10,829 nucleotides of DNA from JAJPJX01 sp964568355 (GCA_964568355.1 CAZMRK010000183.1:1-10829), one strand, 5' to 3'; positions 1 to 7,189 are shown, numbered from the stretch's first letter. Notes: generated by a model from the letters alone, not told the origin. A program made the numbers and translations.

Positions 1-1519
1 CGAATTGAAGCCGGTAGAGTGTGCCCACGGTGCCATCGGTGAGCGGAGATGTCGTCAGAATGGTGAGCTGGGGATTTACCGTAATGACGAACTCGGCCGT
101 CCCCAGGCCGTTCAGGGAGTCCCTCACCTGCACGCTGAACGCATAGGTGCCTTCCGTGGTCGGCGTGCCGGCCAGCCTGCCCGTACCATCGAATGACAAA
201 CCCGGCGGGGGACTTCCGGAAATAAGTGTCCAGGTATAGGGCGAAACACCGCCGCTGGCCGAAAGCAGCAATGAGTAGGGAGTGCCTACGATAGCTGCCG
301 GGAGCGGAGAGGTCGTGCTGACTGACGGTCCCGGTCCGACCGTCAGGACCAGTGCACGGTTCTGCTGAAGCTGGAACGAATTTCCCCGCGAGTCGGTAAC
401 CCGGGGGACATACGCGAAGGTGCCCTGTGTCGTGGCCGCCCCGCTCAAAACACCGGTCTGCGCATTAAACGAGATGCCTGGCGCCGGATTGGTGCCGCTG
501 GCAAGCGACCACGTATAGGGCGGTACGCCACCGGTCGCGTTGAGCGTGTACGAATAGGGTACGTTGACCTCGGTCACCGGCATTGGTCCGACGTTGGTGA
601 TCGTGAGTGTGTTCACGATGCTGAGCGCCAGGGCCCGGTTGACAGGCAGGTAGTAGATGTTGTTATAGGCATCCATTACGTAGGGGAGATAGCTGAAACT
701 GCCGGCCTCGGTAGGCGTTCCGCTCAACACACCCGTGGCGGAATTGAGCGACAATCCCGGGGCAGGAACGGTTCCGCTGTTGAGCCCCCACGTATAGGGC
801 CCGATCCCTCCGTTAACGCCAAAAGTGTAAGTATACGGAGATCCGGTCTGCCCTGTGGGCATAGGACTGACGTTGGTAATGGTGAGCGGTCCGGTGGCGA
901 TCGGCAGCGTGAACGATTTCTGTATCGTAAAACTGCTTTCGTCCTGCGCCTGCACGTCCACCTGCACCGTGATGATGGGCGTTCCCGCGGCAGTTGGTGT
1001 TCCGCTTAGCACGCCTTCGCTGCTAAGCTCTAAGCCCAAGGTGTTACCTGAAACCATGCTCCAGGTGGAAGTGAACGGCTGCTGCCCTCCGTTGACGACA
1101 AGTTGGAAGCCGCTTCCGTTGTATGGCGTTCCGACCACTCCCATGGGTAGTGCGGTGGTACTGATGACCGGATTGATGGTGAAGCTGACTGTCGGAAACT
1201 CGGAGGAACTCTCTGTCTGATTGTCAACTACATGCACCAGGAACGAAACTCTGCCGATACTGGTAGGCGTTCCGCTTAGCGCACCTGCGCTACTGAAGCT
1301 GAGCCCACGTAGTTGGTCATCCGGAGTGCCCGAGAATTCGGACCAAGTGTAGTTCGCGGAGTTCCCACTGCCACCGGTAGCGGTGAATTGGAAGGTGTAC
1401 GGGGCGCCTACTTCTCCGTTGGGTACTTCGGTTGTCGTAATAGTGAGACTAGGCGGCTGTGCATATGCCGCACCCAATACCGCCAGCAGCACGATCAAAA
1501 GCAGGAAGACTCTTCTCAT
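1..1519 (-). CDS. Secreted tandem Ig-like (He_PIG-type) repeat protein, 3' end outside window
   Basis: The minus-strand frame stays open from ATG at 1519 to the window edge (506 codons, no stop seen). Residues 1-20 form a signal peptide ending AYA before Q21. The rest is a series of Ig-like repeats beginning near residues 25, 119, 212, 305, 398 and 485, a period of about 93 residues. Each carries the pattern P-x-G/V-x-VGxPY, then GGxxPYTW, then PGLSF/L, then TGxLSGTPT, then VxVxD, which is typical of putative Ig (He_PIG, PF05345) domains. Five repeats are complete and the sixth is cut off by the window. Such domains act as spacers or adhesive modules outside the cell. The ATG overlaps the stop of the gene before it (ATGA), with a G-rich ribosome site (AGGGGGG) about 7 bases upstream, so translation is probably coupled. 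The C-terminal anchor or catalytic domain, if any, is not visible. Confidence 0.88.
   Translation of the reverse strand, partial: MRRVFLLLIVLLAVLGAAYAQPPSLTITTTEVPNGEVGAPYTFQFTATGGSGNSANYTWSEFSGTPDDQLRGLSFSSAGALSGTPTSIGRVSFLVHVVDNQTESSSEFPTVSFTINPVISTTALPMGVVGTPYNGSGFQLVVNGGQQPFTSTWSMVSGNTLGLELSSEGVLSGTPTAAGTPIITVQVDVQAQDESSFTIQKSFTLPIATGPLTITNVSPMPTGQTGSPYTYTFGVNGGIGPYTWGLNSGTVPAPGLSLNSATGVLSGTPTEAGSFSYLPYVMDAYNNIYYLPVNRALALSIVNTLTITNVGPMPVTEVNVPYSYTLNATGGVPPYTWSLASGTNPAPGISFNAQTGVLSGAATTQGTFAYVPRVTDSRGNSFQLQQNRALVLTVGPGPSVSTTSPLPAAIVGTPYSLLLSASGGVSPYTWTLISGSPPPGLSFDGTGRLAGTPTTEGTYAFSVQVRDSLNGLGTAEFVITVNPQLTILTTSPLTDGTVGTLYRLQF
75..1445 (-). repeat. Five complete 93-residue (about 279-bp) Ig-domain repeats
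   Basis: These are protein-level tandem repeats inside the Ig-like repeat gene. The steps between repeat starts are 94, 93, 93, 93 and 87 residues. DNA identity is mostly low, but islands persist: the 15-mer GGTAGGCGTTCCGCT occurs at both 710-724 and 1262-1276, in the part that encodes the SGTPT turn. Repeats 3 and 4 are the closest pair. Both open with LTITNVxPMP and both contain an NRAL motif near the end, which suggests a more recent duplication of that unit. Confidence 0.8.
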
Positions 1520-2547
1520 TGGCGAACCCCCCTGCCGGGAACCCGGACCATCACTTCGGGCAGCAATTTGACCTCAGGCGGAATGACATTTACGACCGGT
1601 TTAGCTCCCCCCACATCCAACACGGAGATCGGGAATTCGGAAAGCTCGTTGAGGCGATAGACGGCCTGGCCGCGCAATCCTGCCAGAATCGTTGGCGTGC
1701 ATTGACAGGCCACCGCCGACGCTGCGCCGCTGGCGAGATTCACCACTACGACCGACGCCGCGCCCGTATTGGCCACCAGGGCCAGGCGGTTATCCGCCGA
1801 GGCAGTGACGGCTGCCGCATCCGCAATGCCGTCGGTCTCGCGAGCCAGGACCTGCGACTCTATGCCGCCGGATCCTTTGCTGATCCGCAGCAGCCGGCGT
1901 CCGCCCCCATCGACGACCAGCGCATCCTGCGACTGGTGCAGGAAGGCGATTGCGGAAATGCGGCCTGCCTGCAAAACCCGTTCGGTCGATCCATCGGTTA
2001 GCAGATAGACCTCGCCGGAATCGCCGCCGAGCCCGGCCAGCACGGACTTGCCGTCGTCGCTGACGGCCAGGACATCGGGCGTGGCGGGAAGCGCCGCTGC
2101 GGCAAGGGAAGTAAAGGCCGGCGAATCCGGAAGCCCGGTAATCACCTGGAAACTGCGCGTTGCCGCGTAATAAAGAGCAGCCGATCCCCCTCCGGGGCTC
2201 AGCGCGATCTGGTCCGGCGACGGAGGTAGCACCGAAAGTATGCTGGATGGGGGCGTGGCGCCATCCAGGCGCACCAGGACGACGTTGTTTCCTCCTGCCA
2301 CCGCCAAGGCGTAATCCTGTTTGGGCGAAATTACCGCGCTGGAGAATGCCGTGCCCAGATCGAGCGCCGGCCCGATCATGGCAGCACCCGCGTTGCCCAG
2401 CAGCGGCTTCAAGCTCTGCGACGAGCGATCATACACGAATCCCAAGCTCGGACCCGCGATCAACGGGCCGGTCCCCTGGCCGAACATGGCCCGGGACGCG
2501 CCTGCCGCCAGCAGCAGGCCACCTACCATCCACGATCTTGCAGTCAT
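1516..2547 (-). CDS. Secreted beta-propeller-like protein, function unknown
   Basis: 343 residues. An N-terminal signal peptide (about residues 1-24) is followed by a repeated pattern of a hydrophobic strand, S-x-D/x-G, a second strand and then V-x-L. It is seen at about 70-94 (AVISPKQDYALAVAGG), 113-137, 159-184, 198-222 and 246-271. This spacing looks like YVTN/NHL-type beta-propeller blades, but I cannot name a family with certainty. There is a CxC pair at C281/C283. The start is supported by AGGAG about 6 bases before ATG at 2547. The gene lies 29 bp after the small Ig-like gene and overlaps the Ig-repeat gene by 4 bases, so the three probably form one transcript. A secreted propeller between two Ig-type proteins suggests a surface-binding or scaffold role; this is inference. 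Confidence 0.82.
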   Translation of the reverse strand: MTARSWMVGGLLLAAGASRAMFGQGTGPLIAGPSLGFVYDRSSQSLKPLLGNAGAAMIGPALDLGTAFSSAVISPKQDYALAVAGGNNVVLVRLDGATPPSSILSVLPPSPDQIALSPGGGSAALYYAATRSFQVITGLPDSPAFTSLAAAALPATPDVLAVSDDGKSVLAGLGGDSGEVYLLTDGSTERVLQAGRISAIAFLHQSQDALVVDGGGRRLLRISKGSGGIESQVLARETDGIADAAAVTASADNRLALVANTGAASVVVVNLASGAASAVACQCTPTILAGLRGQAVYRLNELSEFPISVLDVGGAKPVVNVIPPEVKLLPEVMVRVPGRGVRQ

Positions 2548-2576
2548 TTGTGCTCCTGGGTTGTGAGGGAAGCGAT

Positions 2577-3200
2577 CTACGGGGCTCCGACGACCGCTGT
2601 GCCGGCGGTGATCACCGCAGCGGGCCGGGCAGGAGTGTTGTTCCCGCCGCCACCTCGCGTAGCCGCCACGGCTCCTCCTGCCGCGGCAGCGCCGGCAATG
2701 GCGATGATTGCCAGAATCTTTCCCACTCCAATTCCTCCCGCGGCGGCGGCAGCGGCAGGAAGGACGTTGGACTGGTTGATGACGGTTGAGCCGGTGAGCC
2801 CCTGGAACGAGGCCTTCACTTGAATCTGGAACTTACCCACGGCATTGTTCGGCTGGAAGCCGCGTGCGACCGCGCGTCCCTGCGAATCGGTCATCACGGT
2901 GAGGCTTCGCGAACCGTTGAAGGTTCCGCCCGGACCGTCGGTCGGCAGCAGGAACGTCACTGCGGCCCCTGCCACGGGCTTGTGATTTTCGTCCTCTACC
3001 TGGATGATTGCCTCGCGGCTCGTGCGCTGGCGGATATTGTTAATGGCTCCTTCACTCTCCACGATCACCAGATTTAATTGGTGCGGCGCCTCGGCATTTT
3101 GCGCCCAGGCAGGCGCCGGCATTCCCGCGAACAGAAGATGCGCGCAGAGAATGAGGCATAAAATTTCTGTCTTTGGAAAACGTGTGGCTGATATTGGCAT
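2577..3200 (-). CDS. Secreted Ig-like (invasin-type) protein with Gly/Ala membrane segment
   Basis: 207 residues and the first gene of the leftward run. Residues 1-33 form a signal peptide ending PAWA before QNAE. Residues 41-145 look like a bacterial Ig-like fold of the Big_1/invasin or carboxypeptidase-regulatory kind: strand VIQVED, then KPVAGAAVTFLLP, GGTFNG, then TDSQGRAVARGF, then GKFQIQVKASFQG. A poly-Ala/Gly stretch follows and then a hydrophobic helix (about 155-181, GKILAIIAIAGAAAAGG), closed by TRGGGG and a short tail, VITAGTAVVGAP. The helix could anchor the domain in a membrane with the tail on the far side. No clear Shine-Dalgarno precedes ATG at 3200, and no other in-frame start was found close upstream. 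The exact role is unknown. Confidence 0.82.
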   Translation of the reverse strand: MPISATRFPKTEILCLILCAHLLFAGMPAPAWAQNAEAPHQLNLVIVESEGAINNIRQRTSREAIIQVEDENHKPVAGAAVTFLLPTDGPGGTFNGSRSLTVMTDSQGRAVARGFQPNNAVGKFQIQVKASFQGLTGSTVINQSNVLPAAAAAAGGIGVGKILAIIAIAGAAAAGGAVAATRGGGGNNTPARPAAVITAGTAVVGAP

Positions 3201-3225
3201 GGCGCAACCCGTTTGTGTCCCCGTA

Positions 3226-3231
3226 AGTATA
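3226..3231 (-). promoter_or_regulatory. Possible -10 element for the leftward operon
   Basis: The minus strand reads TATACT here, one base from the TATAAT consensus. Transcription would start near 3219, leaving a leader of about 19 bases before ATG at 3200. No -35 hexamer close to TTGACA lies 16-18 bp upstream. That space is occupied by the palindrome at 3239-3252, as would fit an activator-dependent or alternative-sigma promoter. Called by eye only. Confidence 0.3.
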
Positions 3232-3238
3232 TGCTGAT

Positions 3239-3252
3239 TCGGAGTACTCCGA
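3239..3252. promoter_or_regulatory. Perfect 14-bp palindrome TCGGAGTACTCCGA, operator-like
   Basis: A perfect inverted repeat without spacer in the divergent intergenic region, ending 7 bp upstream of the candidate leftward -10 box. Its core AGTAC recurs at 3262-3266 and 3282-3286. The size, symmetry and position fit a dimeric regulator's binding site. The regulator is unknown. Confidence 0.45.
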
Positions 3253-3286
3253 CGAAAATGTAGTACCGGGGAAAACTCGCTAGTAC
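3243..3286. repeat. Three AGTAC boxes spaced 19 and 20 bp
   Basis: AGTAC occurs at 3243-3247, 3262-3266 and 3282-3286. The last two sit in the longer word TAGTAC. The 19- and 20-bp steps are close to two DNA helical turns, so a protein bound at each would lie on about the same face. A fourth copy (AGTACCGG, shared with the second box) sits at 3407-3414, closer to the rightward operon. Confidence 0.45.
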
Positions 3287-3473
3287 TTTAGAACGTCCCC
3301 GTTTCGATTACAGTGTGATTGTGAAGCGACCACTTCCAAATGTTGCAGCCCCGCCGCGGATTTGCGGATATGATTTCCGCTTGTGGCCGCATTCACCCGA
3401 CCGTTCAGTACCGGCAGGGGCAGGTGATATTCTATACAAATCGGAAATCTCGCACGAAAGGAAGATGTCGCGG

Positions 3474-4364
3474 ATGCCCAAGCGAACCCAACTCCTGGTC
3501 GTGGCCGCGGCCTGTGCCCTGTCGATTCCGGCGTGGGGGCAGGCTACCCCACCGAAAGGACAGCTTAACGCCCGGGAACTGTTCTACGCGGCCCGCGAAG
3601 AGGCAGCGAAGCCTAAAGCGGTAGTACGCAGCTCCCCGGCCAAGCCGGCCGTCACCAAAGGGGCCTCGGCGAAAGCCCGCCCCGTCACTCCGTCGAACCC
3701 GCCGCCTTCATCCAGCCCAGTGCAGGGGAATGCCGATATCATTCCCGCCGCCTACTCCTCGGTGCCCCTGGGGCTGCGCTATACCGTGCTGAAGCGGTCC
3801 GGCGATCGGAACGTGGAGGTCGCGCCCAGCACGATTTTCCATTCCGGCGACCGCATTCAGTTAGCCGTGGAGGTCAACGACCGCGGCTTTCTGTACATCG
3901 TCTCCCGTGGATCGAGCGGCACCTGGGAGGTTTTGTTTCCCTCGCCCAAGATTGAGCGCGGCGACAATCGCGTCGAAAGCGGGCGGCATTACGTGCTGCC
4001 GCCGGGATACGTCTTCTCGTTTACCGGCAAGCCGGGTGTGGAGAAACTCTTCGTGATCTTTTCCCGCCAGCCGGAGCCCGAGATCGACCGCCTGATCTAC
4101 TCCCTGCAAGGCAGGCCGGCGCCGGCGGCGGAGCCCGCCCCATCGAGCCGGCAGCCCGCGCCGACCATGCTGGCCAGCGCCGCACCTCTCCGGGACTCGC
4201 TGATCGGCCAGTTTCGCAATCTCTATTCGCGGGACCTGATCATTGAGAAAGTCGAAGATGAAGATCCCGGGAAGAGCCCCGGCGACAAGGGCGTCTATGT
4301 CGTCAATCCGAAGGGCAGCGCGGATTCTCGCGTCGTCGCGGATATCGAGCTGACTCATCAGTAG
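3474..4364 (+). CDS. Secreted DUF4384-domain protein (first paralogue)
   Basis: 296 residues. The signal peptide (MPKRTQLLVVAAACALS, cleaved near A20-A24) leads into a conserved-looking LNARELFYAAREEA segment (31-44), then a Pro/Ala/Ser-rich linker (50-90). The DUF4384 domain spans about 118-200: FHSGDRIQLAVEV, GFLYIVSRGSSGTWEVLFP, DNRVESGRHYVLP and GVEKLFVIFS. A second Pro-rich linker (213-232) leads to a C-terminal strand ending ADIELTHQ. I chose ATG 3474 because AGGA/GGAAG lies 9-11 bases ahead; ATG 3465 sits almost on that site. DUF4384 commonly accompanies or is fused to caspase domains in bacteria, and here it starts the run that ends with a caspase. Its biochemical role is unknown; it may act as a protein-binding or regulatory partner. 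Confidence 0.87.
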   Translation: MPKRTQLLVVAAACALSIPAWGQATPPKGQLNARELFYAAREEAAKPKAVVRSSPAKPAVTKGASAKARPVTPSNPPPSSSPVQGNADIIPAAYSSVPLGLRYTVLKRSGDRNVEVAPSTIFHSGDRIQLAVEVNDRGFLYIVSRGSSGTWEVLFPSPKIERGDNRVESGRHYVLPPGYVFSFTGKPGVEKLFVIFSRQPEPEIDRLIYSLQGRPAPAAEPAPSSRQPAPTMLASAAPLRDSLIGQFRNLYSRDLIIEKVEDEDPGKSPGDKGVYVVNPKGSADSRVVADIELTHQ

Positions 4365-4373
4365 GCGGCTGCC

Positions 4374-5069
4374 ATGAGAATCCTGATTTTGCCGATGCTC
4401 GCGATCGGAGCGCTCCCTGTCTTTCCGCAGGCGCAGTCCTTCACCCAGGGGCCGCACAAAATGGAAATTACCCTGGAACTGCTGGAAAGCGGGAAATGGA
4501 AAGGGGTAAATCCCGGCCTGGTACTGGCCCAGAACGACCGCGTCCGCTTTCGTTTTCGCACCAACTTCGACGGGTATCTTTACGTCATGAACCGCAGCAC
4601 GTCGGGCAAATACGAGCAGTTGTTCCCTCGTGAAGAGACCGGCCAGAACAACCGCGTGACCGCCGGTCAGGACTATACCGTGCCCGCGACAAAGTCGGTC
4701 TTCCGGATCAGCGGCCCGCCCGGACACGAGACCGTCTATTGGTTGATTACGCCGGCCGCCCTGTCCGATGGCGGTTCCCCTAAATACCTGCCGCTGCCTC
4801 CGCCCCCGCCGCCCGACAAGCGGCTGCCGCAGAATATGGTCCCCCGCTGTGATGACGAGATCTTCCGCGCGCGCGGGGAATGTGTGGACAGCTCGGCCGG
4901 TCCCCAGGTCGTGGAACCGGGATCGGCGCTGCCCAGGAATCTGGCCGGCGCCGGAGCCGCCACCCCGCGTGATCTGTTGTTCATGCGCAAGGAAAACACG
5001 TCGGTGGTGGCTTCCCCCGTGCCTCTCAGCGGGCCGGTGCTGTACGAATTCCGGCTGGCCCATAAGTGA
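4374..5069 (+). CDS. Secreted DUF4384-like protein (second paralogue)
   Basis: 231 residues, starting 9 bp after the first DUF4384 gene with AGGCGG about 5 bases before ATG 4374. A short signal peptide (1-20) is followed by a DUF4384-like core at about 50-130: NDRVRFRFRTNFDGYLYVMN, SGKYEQLFP, NNRVTAGQDYTVP and GHETVYWLITP. The order matches the first paralogue block for block, so the two probably arose by tandem duplication followed by strong divergence. After the core come a run of six prolines (142-147) and two cysteines (C159, C170) that could form a disulfide outside the cytoplasm. A C-terminal strand, VLYEFRLAHK, mirrors the ADIELTHQ end of its neighbour. The stop overlaps a GTG that could start the caspase gene, so translational coupling is likely. 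Confidence 0.83.
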   Translation: MRILILPMLAIGALPVFPQAQSFTQGPHKMEITLELLESGKWKGVNPGLVLAQNDRVRFRFRTNFDGYLYVMNRSTSGKYEQLFPREETGQNNRVTAGQDYTVPATKSVFRISGPPGHETVYWLITPAALSDGGSPKYLPLPPPPPPDKRLPQNMVPRCDDEIFRARGECVDSSAGPQVVEPGSALPRNLAGAGAATPRDLLFMRKENTSVVASPVPLSGPVLYEFRLAHK

Positions 5070-5074
5070 TCGCC

Positions 5075-7132
5075 ATGCGCTACCGAACTGCCGCCCTTTG
5101 CCTGGCCCTGCTGGCGCCGCTCTATGCCCAGCAGAAAAATCAGCGGGACCTGAAGCTGGAAAAAGACGTCCCCACCGAACCCGCTCGTCCCGCCTCGGTC
5201 TCCATCCCGCGCAGCTATGCGCTTGTGGTGGGCATTGCCGGATATCAGAACCTGCCTGCCAAGAGCCAGTTGCAGTTTTCCGAGCGCGATGCGGAAGCGA
5301 TTTATTCCATTCTCATCAGTCCGGAAGGCGGCAACTTCCGGGCGGAGAATGTGCATCGCCTGATTGGCCCGAAAGCCACCCTGGCCAACCTGCGGCACGA
5401 GCTGGAAGAGTGGCTGCCTTTTGTGGCCAGGGATAATGATCGCGTACTGATCTACTTTGCCGGGCACGGCTTCGTCCACAGCGGCCGCGCCTATCTCGCT
5501 CCCTACGACATCGATCTCAACAACATCGCCGGCACCGGCTATCCCATGGACAGCCTCGGCGCTACCATCGGGGGCAAGATTCGCGCGCAATCCAAGATCC
5601 TGCTTACCGATTCCTGCCACAGCGGCGCCATCCGTCCGGAAGATACGCAGAGCATCAACCGCTCGCTGATGGATCTCCACAAATCCCTCTTTTCGCTGAC
5701 CGCCAGCCGGGACCGCGAGCAATCCTTCGAGAGCTCTGATTGGGGTGGAGGCCACGGCATCTTCACCTATTACGTCGTGCGCGGTATGGAAGGCGAGGCC
5801 GATGAAAACGGCGACGGCATCGTCACCGCCGATGAGTTGCAGGACTACGTGCACCGGAATGTCCGGGAGGCCACCGGCGGCAAGCAGAATCCGACTTCCG
5901 ACCAGGGCAGCTTCGATCCCCAGATGTTGCTCGCCTACGTGCCCAGCCGCGCCCGGCCCGGAGTTCCCGCCAAACCCAAGGAAGGCACCTTCATTCTCGA
6001 AAGCAATATGGACGATGTGGAGATCTTCCTGGATGGGAAATCGCTGGGAGTGGTGAGCAAGGGCAAACCCCTGACGGTGCCGGGTCTCAGCCCCGGGGTT
6101 CACACCGTCAAGGGTGTCAAGATGGGCTACGAGCCGGACGGGCCGCGGGAAGAGACCGTGTATCCGGGACAGGCCACCACCATCTCCATCCGCATTCTGA
6201 TTGCCCGGCGGAGGAACCGCGCGGCGGTCGATTCCTTCGAGCGTGGTCTGAATTTCTACAACAAGGGCTACGAGCAGAACTACAAAAAGGCGGTGGCCGA
6301 GTTTCAAAAGGCGCTCGATCTCGACCCCGCCTACAGCCAGGCCGCGCTCTACCTGGGGCGCGCCTACAATGCCCTGTTCGATGAGCCGAACGCCGAGAAA
6401 TATTTCCGCAAGGCCATCGAGATCGATCCGGATTACCTGGAAGCGCGCGCGAGCTTCGGGGGTATGCTCCTGGACACCGGCAATACCGACGAGGCCATCC
6501 GCCAGTTCGAGACGGTCATCCGGCGCGAGCCCGATCACGTGATGGCGTTGACCAACCTGGCCCAGGCCTATCGCATGAAGGACCTGTATGCGCAGTCGAT
6601 TGAATCGGCGCGCAAGGCGGCCAAACTGGCGCCCCAATACGCCGAGCCGCACCTGTGGATGGCGGAAAGCATGCGCCTCAACGGCAAGTACGACCTCTCC
6701 CGAGGCGAATACGAAAGCTACCTGCGCCTGAGCAATTTCGATAGCAAGCTCGCGGGCCAGTTGAACTACTACGTGGTCGGGTTTTTGGTTGGCCTGGGCC
6801 GCAAGAAACGCGCCGCCCAGCAGGATATCTGGAAGGACTTGCGCAGTCTGGCTTACTTCGGCATCTGCGACTGCGATCGCATGACCGGGCAGTTCGATCT
6901 GGCGATCGAAAACTGCCAGCGCGCCCTCACCTACGACTCTTCGGATCCCTACACGCATTACGCGCTGGCGCTGGCCTTCGCCCGGCAAGGCGCCAAGACG
7001 GGCAACTATGGGATGCTGGCGGCCGCCGTGCAGCATTTCCGCTCTATGCTGCAGATCAGCCCCGACTTGCAGCAAGCCGCCGCCGCCCGCCAGAACATCA
7101 CCAACATCGAGAAGGAACTCCAGCGGCGTTGA
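5075..7132 (+). CDS. Secreted C14 caspase (metacaspase-like) with PEGA and TPR domains
   Basis: 685 residues from ATG 5075. GTG 5066, overlapping the upstream stop, would add three residues and cannot be excluded; neither start has a good ribosome site. A signal peptide occupies about 1-18. The caspase fold runs from YALVVGIAGYQNLP (48) to about 288, with catalytic H131 in YFAGHGF and C181 in TDSCHSG. The Asp in DSCHSG is the metacaspase-type S1 residue, so cleavage after Arg/Lys is expected from family knowledge. A complete EF-hand-type loop lies at 243-254 (DENGDGIVTADE). A PEGA-like domain (304-375, GTFILESNMDDVEIFLDGKSLG) is followed by about five or six TPR units (385-665). PEGA often marks envelope-associated proteins and TPR marks protein binding. 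Both catalytic residues are present, so an active periplasmic or surface protease is likely. Its substrate is unknown. Confidence 0.93.
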   Translation: MRYRTAALCLALLAPLYAQQKNQRDLKLEKDVPTEPARPASVSIPRSYALVVGIAGYQNLPAKSQLQFSERDAEAIYSILISPEGGNFRAENVHRLIGPKATLANLRHELEEWLPFVARDNDRVLIYFAGHGFVHSGRAYLAPYDIDLNNIAGTGYPMDSLGATIGGKIRAQSKILLTDSCHSGAIRPEDTQSINRSLMDLHKSLFSLTASRDREQSFESSDWGGGHGIFTYYVVRGMEGEADENGDGIVTADELQDYVHRNVREATGGKQNPTSDQGSFDPQMLLAYVPSRARPGVPAKPKEGTFILESNMDDVEIFLDGKSLGVVSKGKPLTVPGLSPGVHTVKGVKMGYEPDGPREETVYPGQATTISIRILIARRRNRAAVDSFERGLNFYNKGYEQNYKKAVAEFQKALDLDPAYSQAALYLGRAYNALFDEPNAEKYFRKAIEIDPDYLEARASFGGMLLDTGNTDEAIRQFETVIRREPDHVMALTNLAQAYRMKDLYAQSIESARKAAKLAPQYAEPHLWMAESMRLNGKYDLSRGEYESYLRLSNFDSKLAGQLNYYVVGFLVGLGRKKRAAQQDIWKDLRSLAYFGICDCDRMTGQFDLAIENCQRALTYDSSDPYTHYALALAFARQGAKTGNYGMLAAAVQHFRSMLQISPDLQQAAAARQNITNIEKELQRR

Positions 7133-7144
7133 GCGCCGGCAACG

Positions 7145-7176
7145 AACCGTCTGGTTAGTCGCCAAACCGGGTGGTT
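7145..7176. repeat. Two AACC-N4-GGTT palindromes 20 bp apart
   Basis: AACC-GTCT-GGTT lies at 7145-7156 and AACC-GGGT-GGTT at 7165-7176, exactly 20 bp from start to start. They sit just after the caspase stop and about 130 bp before the PilZ gene. They could be a pair of operator sites on one helical face, or two small tandem hairpins at the end of the caspase transcript. No T-run follows, so I do not call an intrinsic terminator. Confidence 0.4.
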
Positions 7177-7189
7177 CACCGAATCGCTC

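Larger units (their letters stand above)
3201..3473. promoter_or_regulatory. Divergent control region between two secreted-protein operons
   Basis: A 273-bp stretch without a convincing gene, between the leftward Ig/propeller run and the rightward DUF4384/caspase run. It holds the palindrome, the AGTAC boxes and the leftward -10 candidate. On the rightward side TATTCT at 3428-3433 is a weak -10 candidate, with the fourth AGTAC around its -35 position. A GTG-initiated extension of the rightward gene back to 3315 is open but lacks a ribosome site and would bury the signal peptide, so I treat this stretch as non-coding. Confidence 0.55.

Noticed and set aside
1459..2001. Plus-strand open frames opposite the propeller and Ig genes
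   Set aside because: The minus-strand genes have signal peptides, ribosome sites and domain repeats. The plus-strand products have none.
2736..2762. GCC/GCG trinucleotide run in the Ig-like gene as a slippage locus
   Set aside because: It only encodes a run of six alanines, is interrupted at the codon level, and any change would stay in frame.
3315..3473. Extension of the first DUF4384 gene to a GTG at 3315
   Set aside because: It lacks a ribosome site, would put 53 residues before a clean signal peptide, and runs through the operator region.
3861..5063. A 400-codon minus-strand frame opposite the DUF4384 genes
   Set aside because: It reads as Arg/Gly/His-rich shadow sequence, crosses two real genes and has no domain signature.
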